A stretch of DNA of 64,000 nt from Nocardioides sp. CFH 31398 (lineage in GTDB: Bacteria; Actinomycetota; Actinomycetes; Propionibacteriales; Nocardioidaceae). Both the position numbers and the translations under genes were made by a program. Shown here piece after piece: positions 12,057 to 21,965 of this stretch. Location: positions 1 through 64,000 of the forward strand of contig NZ_JAKUHT010000002.1 in NCBI RefSeq assembly GCF_022436705.1, in the 5' to 3' direction. The notes below the pieces were generated by a model. That model saw only the letters and a program-made list of their open reading frames with translations, was not told where the DNA came from and made no database searches. Numbering within the stretch: position 1 is the stretch's first letter; each line of letters starts with the position of its first letter.

Positions 12057-13289
12057 TTGCCGACCGTGCCCCTGTCCGAGGCGCTGGACGACGTGCGCGC
12101 GGACCTGCTGGACGCCGAGCACCTGGTGCGAGCCGTCGCGTCCGGGCGGCGCAAGGGCGCCGACAAGCCCCCGTGGCGACGCGTCGAGCTGCGGTGGGTC
12201 GACCTCAAGGCGGGCCGACGCCTCCAGGTCACGGCGTACGACGCCACCCAGGCGCACACCGCGAACCACGCCGTCGGCGGCGAGGCGGAGGCCGCGGTGG
12301 CCGACCTCCTCGGCACCGCCTTCGGCCACTGGAACCTGGAGACCGCCGCGCGCACGGTCCAGCTGCGGGTCACCAAGAGCGGCGAGGCCGCCGTCACCGC
12401 CAGGCGGCGGGAGTCCGCGGTCGCGCCGGACCGCAGCCACGACCGGTCGAAGCACCGCCTCCTGCCGGACGACGACCCGGTGCTCGCGGCCCTCGGCATC
12501 ACCGACGACCAGGGCCGGGTCAAGCCGAGCCGGCGGGCGAAGCTCCGCCAGGTCGAGGAGTTCCTCCGGCTGCTCGACGCCACGCTCACCGACGCCCTGG
12601 ACGCCGGTCACCTGCGTACCCCGACCGAGGACGCCCCGCTGCGGGTCGCCGACCTCGGGTGCGGCAACGCCTACCTGACGTTCGCGGCCGAGCGCTACCT
12701 GCGCACCGTGCGCGGGCTGCCGGTGACCCTCACCGGGGTCGACGTGAAGCAGCAGTCCCACGACCACAACACCGAGCTGGCGGGGCTGCTGGAGGCGCGG
12801 GCGTCGTTCGCGGTCGGCACCATCGCCGGGGTCGAGCTCGACGACGCACCCGAGGTCGTGCTCGCGCTCCACGCGTGCGACACCGCGACCGACGAGGCGC
12901 TCGCCCGGGCCGTGGCGTGGGAGGCTCCCGTCGTGCTCGCCGCGCCCTGCTGCCACCGCGACGTCGCGGCGCAGGTGCGGCGGGCGACACCCCCCGCGCC
13001 GTACGCGCAGCTCACCCGCCACGGCATCCTCCGCGAGCGCCTCGCCGACACCCTCACCGACACGCTGCGTGCCTCCATGCTGCGGGCCCTCGGCCACCGC
13101 GTGGACGTCGTCGAGTTCGTCGACCCGGCGTACACGCCCCGCAGCACGATGCTCCGCGCCGTCCGTACCGGTGTCCGCGACGACGAGGCCCGGGCCGAGC
13201 ACGACGCCCTCGCCGCCGACTGGGGCGTCCGGCCGCGGCTCGCGGAGCTGCTGGACGAGCGGCCCGGGGGAGGGGACGGCCGTGCGTGA
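12057..13289 (+). CDS. Class I SAM-dependent methyltransferase, substrate unknown
   Basis: A 410-residue protein whose C-terminal half has a Rossmann methyltransferase fold: motif I VADLGCGNAYLTFAAERYL near residue 200, a post-I acidic GVDVKQQSHDHN, and LHACDTATDEAL. The PCCHRD near residue 300 is typical of the METTL25/RRNAD-like group. The N-terminal half has no recognised catalytic motif and may bind the substrate. TTG 12057 is the first in-frame start; GTG 12066 is an alternative. The coding end overlaps the next gene by 8 nt. Confidence 0.75.
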   Translation: MPTVPLSEALDDVRADLLDAEHLVRAVASGRRKGADKPPWRRVELRWVDLKAGRRLQVTAYDATQAHTANHAVGGEAEAAVADLLGTAFGHWNLETAARTVQLRVTKSGEAAVTARRRESAVAPDRSHDRSKHRLLPDDDPVLAALGITDDQGRVKPSRRAKLRQVEEFLRLLDATLTDALDAGHLRTPTEDAPLRVADLGCGNAYLTFAAERYLRTVRGLPVTLTGVDVKQQSHDHNTELAGLLEARASFAVGTIAGVELDDAPEVVLALHACDTATDEALARAVAWEAPVVLAAPCCHRDVAAQVRRATPPAPYAQLTRHGILRERLADTLTDTLRASMLRALGHRVDVVEFVDPAYTPRSTMLRAVRTGVRDDEARAEHDALAADWGVRPRLAELLDERPGGGDGRA

Positions 13290-14334
13290 CCACTGGCGTC
13301 TCGGCGCGCTGCTCGTCGCGCTCGCGTGCTTCGTCCTGCCGTCCCTCGCCGGGCTGGGCGTCGCCGCCAGCGCGGACGACGAGACCTCGGAGGACGAGGG
13401 CTCCGAGCAGCCGGTCGGCTCGCGCGAGGAGTTCCGGTTCACCGATCCGCGCATCACCGAGTCCAGCGGCCTCGTCGTCGCCGACGGCTACGTCGTGACG
13501 ACCAACGACTCCGGCGACGCCGCCCGCATCTACACCGTCGACCCGGACACCGGCGACACCGTCGGCACCACGACGTACGCCGACGGGGCCACCGACGTCG
13601 AGGCGCTGGCGCCCGCGGGCAACCGCGAGGTGTGGGTCGCCGACATCGGCGCGAACGCGGCCCCCCGTCGGACGGTCTCGGTGACCAGGGTGCCGTTCGG
13701 CCCCGGCGACGAGCAGGTGGACGCTCCGTCGTACGACCTCGTCTACCCCGACAACCGCTCCCGCGACGCCGAGTCGCTGCTGATCGAGCCGGGGACCGGC
13801 CGCCTGTTCGTGCTCACCAAGGAGGTGTTCGGCGGCGCCCTCTACCGGGCCCCCGCCGAGCTCAGCGAGGACGGCACGAACCGTCTCGAGCGCACCGGCG
13901 ACCAGCGCCTGGTCGGCATCGCCACCGACGCCGCCTTCTTCCCCGACGGCGACCACGTCGTCGTCCGCGACTACTCCCAGGCGGTCTTCTACACCTGGCC
14001 GGACCTCGAGCAGATCGGGGACGTCGTCCTGCCCGAGCAGCCGCAGGGTGAGGCCATCGCCGTGGACGCCGAGGACCGCGTCCACATCAGCACCGAGGGG
14101 CAGGACTCGCCCGTCCTCTTCCTCACGCTGCCCGAGGAGCTGCGCACCGCCCTCAACGCGCCCGTCCGCGACGGCGGCCCCACCATCGTCGAGACCCCGG
14201 AGGGCTTCGAGCCCCCCGAGCCCGACGACGAGCAGGGCCTCACCCTGGGACCCGGCCGGGTCAACTGGCTGGTCGGCGGCATCCTCGGACTGGTCGGGCT
14301 CGTGCTGCTCGTCCGGGCCCTCCGACCGCGCTGA
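13282..14334 (+). CDS. Secreted, membrane-anchored protein with propeller-like domain
   Basis: A 350-residue protein. The GTG start at 13282 gives a signal peptide or anchor (residues 5-28) followed by an acidic linker. The middle 250 residues have repeated strand patterns such as AEDRVHIS, GRLFVLTK and NREVWVAD, resembling a beta-propeller. A C-terminal membrane helix lies at about 327-345, followed by RALRPR. Type I topology with an extracytoplasmic sensor or binding domain is likely. No catalytic motif is visible. Its start overlaps the methyltransferase gene. Confidence 0.65.
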   Translation: MRDHWRLGALLVALACFVLPSLAGLGVAASADDETSEDEGSEQPVGSREEFRFTDPRITESSGLVVADGYVVTTNDSGDAARIYTVDPDTGDTVGTTTYADGATDVEALAPAGNREVWVADIGANAAPRRTVSVTRVPFGPGDEQVDAPSYDLVYPDNRSRDAESLLIEPGTGRLFVLTKEVFGGALYRAPAELSEDGTNRLERTGDQRLVGIATDAAFFPDGDHVVVRDYSQAVFYTWPDLEQIGDVVLPEQPQGEAIAVDAEDRVHISTEGQDSPVLFLTLPEELRTALNAPVRDGGPTIVETPEGFEPPEPDDEQGLTLGPGRVNWLVGGILGLVGLVLLVRALRPR

Positions 14335-14375
14335 GGTCCGGCGCCGTCATCGGGCGCCGTCGTCGGGCGCCGCCG

Positions 14376-14918
14376 TCAGGCGGGGTCGTCGAGGACCATG
14401 AGGAGGACGGCCGGCTCGTCGTCCGGGAGCCACGGCGGACGGCCCTGGCCGATGGTGCGCCACCCGCTCCGCTCGTAGAGCCGGACGGCGGCCTGGTGCG
14501 CCGGGACGACGTCGAGCACCGGCAGGCGGCCGTGCTCGCGGATCCACCCGACCGCGGCGTCGAGCAGGGCCCGGCCGACGCCCCGCCCGCGCAGGTCGGG
14601 GAGCACGAAGAACGACGAGACCATCGCGAGACCGCTGCGGTCGAGACCGGTGGCGTGCGTCCAGGCGTCCGCGAAGTCGTCCTCCGGCACCTCGGCCACG
14701 GCCACCTGGCCGACCACCTCGCCGCCGGTCCCGCCGCCGGTCCCGCCGTCCAGCACGGCCGCGAACGCGGCCTCCTCGCCGGGGCGGACCACGAACTCCT
14801 CCGGCGGGAACGGCAGCGGCCAGCGGAACGGGTAGCGCGAGGCCGGCTGCTGGACGCGGAGCACCTCGACCAGGCGAGGGACGTCGCCGGCCGTGCGAGG
14901 GCGGATCGTCAGGCTCAC
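14376..14918 (-). CDS. GNAT family N-acetyltransferase
   Basis: A 180-residue GNAT protein. Acetyl-CoA motif A is FFVLPDLRGRGVGRALLDAA at about residues 104-123, followed by the C-terminal YERSGWRTIGQG block. The substrate is unknown. A Gly/Thr-rich insertion (GGTGGGTGGE) sits between strands beta2 and beta3. The GTG start at 14918 has TAGTCT 8 nt upstream. It is convergent with the preceding gene and divergent from topoisomerase IB. Confidence 0.85.
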   Translation of the reverse strand: MSLTIRPRTAGDVPRLVEVLRVQQPASRYPFRWPLPFPPEEFVVRPGEEAAFAAVLDGGTGGGTGGEVVGQVAVAEVPEDDFADAWTHATGLDRSGLAMVSSFFVLPDLRGRGVGRALLDAAVGWIREHGRLPVLDVVPAHQAAVRLYERSGWRTIGQGRPPWLPDDEPAVLLMVLDDPA

Positions 14919-15035
14919 GTCGGCCGAGACTAGTCAGCGGCCGGCGGTGGTGGTCGGGCCGGGCGGCGGGACCACCGGGAGGCGGTCACCTGACCGGGAC
15001 GAGTCCGGGCACCGGGGCTGGGTACCGTCGCTGCC

Positions 15036-16046
15036 GTGGTGAGACTGCGCCGGACCTCGCCCAGCCAGCCGGGCTGGACGCGGCTCAAGCACGGGGCGGG
15101 TTTCCGCTACCTCGACACCCACGGCGAGCGTCTGGGCGAGGAGGACGTCGAGCGCGTCAAGGCCCTCGTCATCCCGCCCGCGTGGCGCGACGTGTGGATC
15201 ACGCCGCACGAGCACGGCCACCTCCAGGCCGTCGGGACCGACGCCGCCGGGAGGAAGCAGTACCTCTACCACCCGCAGTGGCGGATGCGGCGAGACGTCG
15301 CGAAGTTCCGGCGCATGGAGGAGTTCGGGGAGGCGCTCGCCTCGGCGCGGGAGGTCGTCGTCTCCGACCTCGGTCGACGGGGCATGCCGCTGGAGCGGGC
15401 GTGCGCGGCCGCCGTCCGGCTGCTCGACCTGGGCTACTTCCGCATCGGCAACGACGTGTACGCCGACAGCAACGGCAGCTTCGGTCTCACGACCCTCGAG
15501 CGGCGCCACGTCCGGCGGCGCCAGGACCTGCTCGTCTTCACCTTCACCGGCAAGTCGGGCGTCGACCACCGCATCGAGATCGACGACGAGCTCGTCATCG
15601 CCGCGGTCGACGCGATGCGGCGCCGGCGCGGTGCGGACGACCCGCGGCTGCTGGCCTACAAGAAGGACCGCTCGTGGCGCTCGATCCTGCCCGAGCTGGT
15701 GAACGAGTACGTCCGCTCCACCACCGGCCTCGACGGGACCGCGAAGGACTTCCGGACCTGGCACGCGACCGTGCTCGCGGCGGCCGCGCTGGCGGAGTCC
15801 GAGGAGCCCGGCGAGACGCAGGCCTCCCGCAAGCGTGCGGTGTCGGGGGCGATGAAGGAGGTCGCCGCCTTCCTCGGCAACACCCCGACCATGGCCCGCA
15901 GCTCCTACGTCGACCCGCGGGTGGTCGGCGCCTACGAGGAGGGCCGCACCATCGCCGCCGCGACGTCGGTGGACTACGAGACCGTCGATGCCCGGCAGCT
16001 GGCGCTGGAGCGGGCGACGCTGGCGCTGCTGCGCGAGGAGGACTGA
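15036..16046 (+). CDS. DNA topoisomerase IB (poxvirus/eukaryote type)
   Basis: A 336-residue type IB topoisomerase, which relaxes supercoils through a 3'-phosphotyrosyl intermediate without ATP. Motifs include RVKALVIPPAWRDVWI, LDLGYFRIGNDVYA, GKSGVDHRIEIDD, DFRTWHATVLAA and the catalytic tyrosine Y291 in SSYVDPRVV. Length is typical of bacterial TopIB. TACCGT at 15023-15028 ends 7 nt before the GTG start, again leaderless. The macrodomain gene begins directly after the stop codon. Confidence 0.93.
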   Translation: MVRLRRTSPSQPGWTRLKHGAGFRYLDTHGERLGEEDVERVKALVIPPAWRDVWITPHEHGHLQAVGTDAAGRKQYLYHPQWRMRRDVAKFRRMEEFGEALASAREVVVSDLGRRGMPLERACAAAVRLLDLGYFRIGNDVYADSNGSFGLTTLERRHVRRRQDLLVFTFTGKSGVDHRIEIDDELVIAAVDAMRRRRGADDPRLLAYKKDRSWRSILPELVNEYVRSTTGLDGTAKDFRTWHATVLAAAALAESEEPGETQASRKRAVSGAMKEVAAFLGNTPTMARSSYVDPRVVGAYEEGRTIAAATSVDYETVDARQLALERATLALLREED

Positions 16047-16559
16047 ATGGGTCAGGCCGAGGTCACGCTCGTCCGCGGGGACATCACCGCGCAGGACGTC
16101 GACGCGGTGGTCAACGCCGCCAACACGCGGATGCGCGGCGGTGGGGGAGTGGACGGGGCCATCCACGCCGCCGGCGGCCCGGCCGTGCTCGAGGACTGCC
16201 GACGTCGCTTCCCCGACGGTCTCGCGGTCGGTGACGCCGGGTGGACGACGGCCGGGGCGATGCCGGCGACGTGGGTGATCCACGTCGTCGGGCCGAACCA
16301 CCGTGCCGGCCAGACGGACCGGTCGCTGCTGGTGTCCTGCTACGCCCGGGCACTGGCGGTCGCCGACGAGCTCGGCGCCCGCACCGTGGCGTTCCCCCTG
16401 GTCAGCGCCGGGATCTACGGCTGGCCGCTCGAGGACGCCGCGGCCGTTGCCGTCGACACCCTCGGCTCGACGCCGACCGAGGTGAGCGAGGCCCGCCTGG
16501 TCGCGTACGACGCCTCCGCCGAGCAGGCGCTGCGGGCCGCGCTCGCGAGCCGGGCGTGA
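16047..16559 (+). CDS. Macrodomain protein (O-acetyl-ADP-ribose deacetylase type)
   Basis: A 170-residue macrodomain. The ADP-ribose binding loop 1 is GDITAQDVDAVVNAANTRMR followed by GGGGVDGAIHAAGG, and the second loop is FPLVSAGIYGWP. Members hydrolyse ADP-ribose esters from proteins, RNA/DNA ends or O-acetyl-ADP-ribose. It starts at the base after the topoisomerase IB stop, so the two are probably one transcript. A shared role in DNA damage or ADP-ribosylation repair is inference. Confidence 0.88.
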   Translation: MGQAEVTLVRGDITAQDVDAVVNAANTRMRGGGGVDGAIHAAGGPAVLEDCRRRFPDGLAVGDAGWTTAGAMPATWVIHVVGPNHRAGQTDRSLLVSCYARALAVADELGARTVAFPLVSAGIYGWPLEDAAAVAVDTLGSTPTEVSEARLVAYDASAEQALRAALASRA

Positions 16560-16633
16560 GGGGGGAATAGATCGACGACCCCCGAGGTTCGGTGACACGT
16601 CAACTCGTCGTCTTCTCGGAGGAGCGTCACCAC

Positions 16634-17710
16634 ATGACCTCGCTGTTCGACCCCATCACGCTGGGCGCCTGGGAGCTGCCGAACCGCCTCGTCATGGCGC
16701 CGCTGACGCGCAACCGCTCGAAGGGCACCGTCCCCGGTGACCTCGCGGTCGAGTACTACTCGCAGCGCGCCACCGCCGGCCTCATCACCACCGAGGGCAG
16801 CCAGCCCAGCGCCCGCGGCCAGGGCTACCTCGACACCCCCGGCTTCCACTCCGACGCCCAGCTCGCCGGCTGGCGTCGTGTGGCCGACGCGGTGCACGCG
16901 AAGGGCGGCCGGATCGTCGCCCAGCTGATGCACGCCGGTCGGATCGCGCACCCGGACAACACCGGCGGGCAGGAGATCATCGCGCCGAGCCCGATCGCCG
17001 CGCCGGGCGAGATGGTCACCGCCGACGGCTCGAAGCCGCACCCCGAGCCCCGCGAGCTGCGCGCAGACGAGATGGACGCCGTGGTCGCCGAGTTCGTGAC
17101 CGCCGCCCGCAACGCCGTGGACGCCGGACTCGACGGCGTCGAGGTGCACTCCGCCAACGGCTACCTGCTGCACCAGTTCCTCGCGCCCGGCGCGAACCAC
17201 CGCACCGACGAGTGGGGCGGCTCGCCGGAGAACCGCGCACGTCTGGCCGTCGAGGTCACCCGCGCCGTCGCCGCGGAGATCGGCGCCGACCGCGTCGGCA
17301 TCCGCATCTCGCCGGCCCACAACATCCAGGGCTGCACCGAGGAGGACCCGGCCGACGTCGAGGCGACGTACCGCGCCCTCGTCGGCGGCATCGCCGACCT
17401 CGGCCTGGCGTACCTCAGCATCCTGGGCGACCCGAAGTCGGAGCTGTTCGCGACGCTTCGCCGCGAGTTCGGCGGCCCGGTGCTCGCGAACGACGGCTTC
17501 GGCACGGTCACCACCAAGGACGACGCCCAGAAGATCCTGGACGACGACCTCGCCGACGCGGTCGTCGTCGGTCGCCCGTTCATCGCCAACCCGGACCTCG
17601 TGCGCCGCTGGGAGATCGACGCCCCGCTGAACGAGCCCGACTCCGACACGTTCTACGGCGGCGGCGCGGAGGGGTACACCGACTACCCCTTCCTCGACGA
17701 CGCCTCCTGA
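16634..17710 (+). CDS. Alkene reductase, Old Yellow Enzyme family
   Basis: A 358-residue FMN-dependent TIM-barrel oxidoreductase of the OYE class, which uses NAD(P)H to reduce activated alkenes, nitro compounds or enones. Typical segments are NRLVMAPLTRNRS, the LMHAGRIAHPDN substrate region, DGVEVHSANGYLLHQFLAPG followed by ANHRTDEWGGS, and the phosphate-binding ANDGFGT and VGRPFIANPDL. ATG 16634 is chosen because GGAGGAG lies about 10 nt upstream; the upstream GTG at 16592 has no such site. A strong hairpin follows. Confidence 0.9.
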   Translation: MTSLFDPITLGAWELPNRLVMAPLTRNRSKGTVPGDLAVEYYSQRATAGLITTEGSQPSARGQGYLDTPGFHSDAQLAGWRRVADAVHAKGGRIVAQLMHAGRIAHPDNTGGQEIIAPSPIAAPGEMVTADGSKPHPEPRELRADEMDAVVAEFVTAARNAVDAGLDGVEVHSANGYLLHQFLAPGANHRTDEWGGSPENRARLAVEVTRAVAAEIGADRVGIRISPAHNIQGCTEEDPADVEATYRALVGGIADLGLAYLSILGDPKSELFATLRREFGGPVLANDGFGTVTTKDDAQKILDDDLADAVVVGRPFIANPDLVRRWEIDAPLNEPDSDTFYGGGAEGYTDYPFLDDAS

Positions 17711-17758
17711 CCCGGGGCCGGCCGGGCCTGGGGGGGAACCGGCCGACCACCCGAGGGC

Positions 17759-17794
17759 CTCGCGCCCCGACCGCACCCGCGGTCGGGGCGCGAG
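17759..17794 (+). terminator. Hairpin terminator after the alkene reductase gene
   Basis: A perfect 16-bp stem (arms 17759-17774 and 17779-17794) closes an ACCC tetraloop 49 bp after the stop codon. There is no T tract. Confidence 0.7.
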
Positions 17795-17862
17795 ACGCGT
17801 CCGGGCCCGTGCACGTCGCCGATCGCGCCGGTCGGTGTGCGGGCGGAGTGACCGTGACCGCT

Positions 17863-18292
17863 GGTTGAGGTGCGAGCGCAGCGAGCGGTCGTCACCGCTG
17901 GTCGAGGTGCGAGCGCAGCGAGCCTCGAAACCCGGTGACCACCATGTCGGCGACGGGGGTTTCGAGGCTCCTCGCCCAGGGGCTCGGCACACCTCAACCG
18001 CCGGCGAGGCGGCTGCGACGGCGCCCGCGCGCGGTCGTCACCGCTGGTTGAGGTGCGAGCGCAGCGAGCCTCGAAACCCGGTGACCACCATGTCGGCGAC
18101 GGGGGGTTTCGAGGCTCCTCGCCCAAGGGCTCGTCACACCTCGACCACCGGCGGGGCCAGCTGCGACAGCGCCGCGCGCGGTCGTCGCCGCTGGTTGAGG
18201 TGCGAGCGCAGCGAGCCTCGAAACCCGGTGACCACCATGTCGGCGACGGGGGTTTCGAGGCTCCTCGCCCAGGGGCTCGTCACACCGCAGCC
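17863..18292. repeat. Three palindromic ~100-bp repeats (REP/MITE-like) at 146-147 bp spacing
   Basis: Three near-identical units lie at 17900-17999, 18046-18146 and 18193-18292, with a truncated 5' piece at 17863-17889. Each unit has outer arms GGTTGAGGTG / CACCTCAACC (diverged on the right in unit 3) and inner 14-bp arms GAGCCTCGAAACCC / GGGTTTCGAGGCTC, for example 17920-17933 with 17957-17970. The spacers are also similar. The array fills the gap between the alkene reductase terminator and serC. No coding potential is evident. Confidence 0.9.
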
Positions 18293-18306
18293 GCCGGCGG
18301 GGCCGA

Positions 18307-20008
<1,702 letters not shown>

Positions 20009-20012
<4 letters not shown>

Positions 20013-20887
20013 CCCACGTCGCGTCGCGCGACCAGCGCCAGCGACACCAGCGGCAGCGCGACGACGTACGCCAGCACGATGGCCAGGGCCACCGGACCCG
20101 ACAGGACGTCGAGCACGCCCGGCGACCCGCCGACGCCGTCCAGCGCCCCCACCAGCGAGCCGGCGGCGGTTCCGGGCAGCACCTCGGTCAGCGCCTCGAC
20201 CGGGTCGAGCAGCGCGCCGACGCCGCGCAGCAGGTTCTCGACCACGAGCGCCCACACCAGCCCGAGCCCGACCGACAGCGACGTGCCCCGGGTGAGGGTG
20301 CCGAGGGTGAAGCCGAGCAGGGCCCACATCCCGAGGACGGCCAGCCCGGCGCCGACGGAGGTGGCGAGGTCGCCGGCCGCGGGCCACAGGACGGGCTCGG
20401 ACTCGACGGCGGCGACGACCAGCGACGCGGAGAGGTCGACGGCCACGGAGGCGGCGACCGCGACGACGACGAGGACGAGGAGGGCGAGCACCGAGCCGCC
20501 CGCGACGGCCGTGCGTCGCAGGCCGGAGGTGTACGCCGTCTTCCAGGTGCCCCAGCCGTAGCCGCTGCCGGCGACGAGCGCCCCGAGGACGAGCATGAGG
20601 GCGCCGCCGAACATCGGCATCCCCTGCACCAGCACCGACGGGACGGCGGCCGGCAGCACCCCGGCGAGCAGCTCCTGGGCCGGGACGCCGTCCGCCGGGC
20701 CGAAGCCGTCGCCGGTGGTGTAGGCGAGGTAGTCGAAGACGTAGCCGAACAGCAGCGACAGGACCAGCCAGACGCCGATCGTGACCCACACCGCCGGCCA
20801 GCGGCACAGGCGGAACAGCTCGGCGCGGGTGGCGCGGAGCAGGCCGGGCGTGGCGGGGGTGCCGGTCGTGGTCGTCGTCGCGCTCAT
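20009..20887 (-). CDS. ABC transporter permease (ABC-2 type)
   Basis: A 292-residue membrane protein with about six hydrophobic segments, near residues 30-50, 85-105, 120-145, 165-190, 205-225 and 265-285. It has the short N-terminal cytoplasmic amphipathic start typical of ABC-2 exporter permeases (LLRATRAELFRLCRWPAVWV). It is translationally coupled (4-nt ATGA overlap) to the ATPase gene 20884..21822, so together they form one exporter. The cargo is unknown. Confidence 0.85.
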
Positions 20888-21822
20888 GCCGCGACCTCCG
20901 TCCTGGTCGTGGTCATCTCGAAGAACACCTGCTCGAGGCTCCGCTCGGCGCGGACGGCCTCGTGGACGTCGACGCCGCCCGCGACCAGCGCACGCACGAG
21001 CTCGGGGGCGTCGTCGGCGGACACCTCGACGTCGATCGTGCCGGTGTCGGGGGAGAGCCGGACGCCGTCGTCACCCGCGACGCGCATCGCCACGGCGAGC
21101 GCCTCGTCGGTGGGGGTCGCGCTCAGGCGGAGCACCGCGCGGCCGCGCAGCTCGTGGACCGCGCCCTCACGCAGGAGGCGACCGTCCGCGACCACGCCCA
21201 CCCGGTCGCAGACCTCCTGGACCTCGCCGAGCATGTGGCTCGAGAGCAGCACGGTGCGGCCCTCGGCGGCGAGACCGACCAGCAGGGCGCGCATGTCCGC
21301 CATCCCCGCCGGGTCGAGCCCGTTGGTGGGTTCGTCCAGGACGACGAGGTCGGGGTCCCCGAGCAGCGCGGCGGCCACCCCGAGCCGCTGCTTCATGCCG
21401 AGGGAGTAGGAGCGGAACCGGTCGCCGGCGCGGTCGGCGAGGTCGACCCGGGCGAGGACCGGCGCGACCGCGGCGTCGGGCAGGCCGCGCAGCCGGGCGA
21501 GGGTGCGGAGGTTGTCGCGCCCCGACAGGGACGGGTGGAAGCCGGGGCCCTCGACCAGGGCGCCGACGCGGGCGGTCGCGGCGGGGGAGCCCGCGGGCTC
21601 CCCGAGCACGGTGGCCGTCCCCGAGGTCGGCCGCACGAGCCCGAGCACCATCCGCAGCGTCGTGGTCTTGCCGGCGCCGTTGGGCCCCAGGAAGCCGTAG
21701 ACCTCGCCGCGGCGGACGGTCAGGGAGACGGCGTCGACCGCGGTGCGGTCGCCGTACGTCTTCGTCAGCGAGCGGGTCTCGACCGCGAGCGCGGCGCTCG
21801 GAGGGGTGGGGTGTCTCGTCAT
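20884..21822 (-). CDS. ABC transporter ATP-binding protein
   Basis: A 312-residue ATPase from ATG 21822; an in-frame GTG at 21831 would add three residues. Walker A is GPNGAGKTTT, the signature is YSLGMKQRLG, Walker B is LVVLDEPTNGLDP, and the H-loop is LLSSHML. The C-terminal 90 residues match the regulatory extension of drug and bacitracin exporters. It is coupled to the permease and divergent from a histidine kinase/response regulator pair, a common layout for envelope-stress exporters. Confidence 0.9.
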   Translation of the reverse strand: MTRHPTPPSAALAVETRSLTKTYGDRTAVDAVSLTVRRGEVYGFLGPNGAGKTTTLRMVLGLVRPTSGTATVLGEPAGSPAATARVGALVEGPGFHPSLSGRDNLRTLARLRGLPDAAVAPVLARVDLADRAGDRFRSYSLGMKQRLGVAAALLGDPDLVVLDEPTNGLDPAGMADMRALLVGLAAEGRTVLLSSHMLGEVQEVCDRVGVVADGRLLREGAVHELRGRAVLRLSATPTDEALAVAMRVAGDDGVRLSPDTGTIDVEVSADDAPELVRALVAGGVDVHEAVRAERSLEQVFFEMTTTRTEVAA

Positions 21823-21891
21823 GACCCCCACCCTGGGCCGGCGCGGCCCCCCGCGGCGTCCGCCGACGGGCGGGGGTCGGGGGCGACCGAC

Positions 21892-21907
21892 TACGCGGAT
21901 CCGCGTA
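21892..21907. promoter_or_regulatory. 16-bp perfect palindrome between ABC and two-component operons
   Basis: TACGCGGATCCGCGTA is a perfect palindrome in the 143-bp divergent gap, 70 bp from the ABC ATPase start and 59 bp from the kinase start. This is a plausible dimer-binding operator for the neighbouring LuxR-type response regulator. The assignment is inference. Confidence 0.5.
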
Positions 21908-21953
21908 CGCCGTCGCCGCGTCGCGGACGACGCCGCCCGGGCGGCGATGGACC

Positions 21954-21959
21954 TAGCCT
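21954..21959 (+). promoter_or_regulatory. Leaderless -10 element (TAGCCT) of the kinase gene
   Basis: TAGCCT ends 6 nt before GTG 21966, matching the spacing at other leaderless starts in the window. The palindrome at 21892 lies 46 bp upstream of it. Confidence 0.55.
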
Positions 21960-21965
21960 CTCCCG

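Noticed and set aside
10557..13457. 966-codon minus-strand open frame
   Set aside because: It covers the Fe-S half of the dehydrogenase fusion and the methyltransferase on the opposite strand, and has no recognisable domain or start signal.
17860..18300. Repeat array considered as a CRISPR
   Set aside because: The repeats are about 100 bp and palindromic, spacers are nearly identical to one another, and no cas genes are present.
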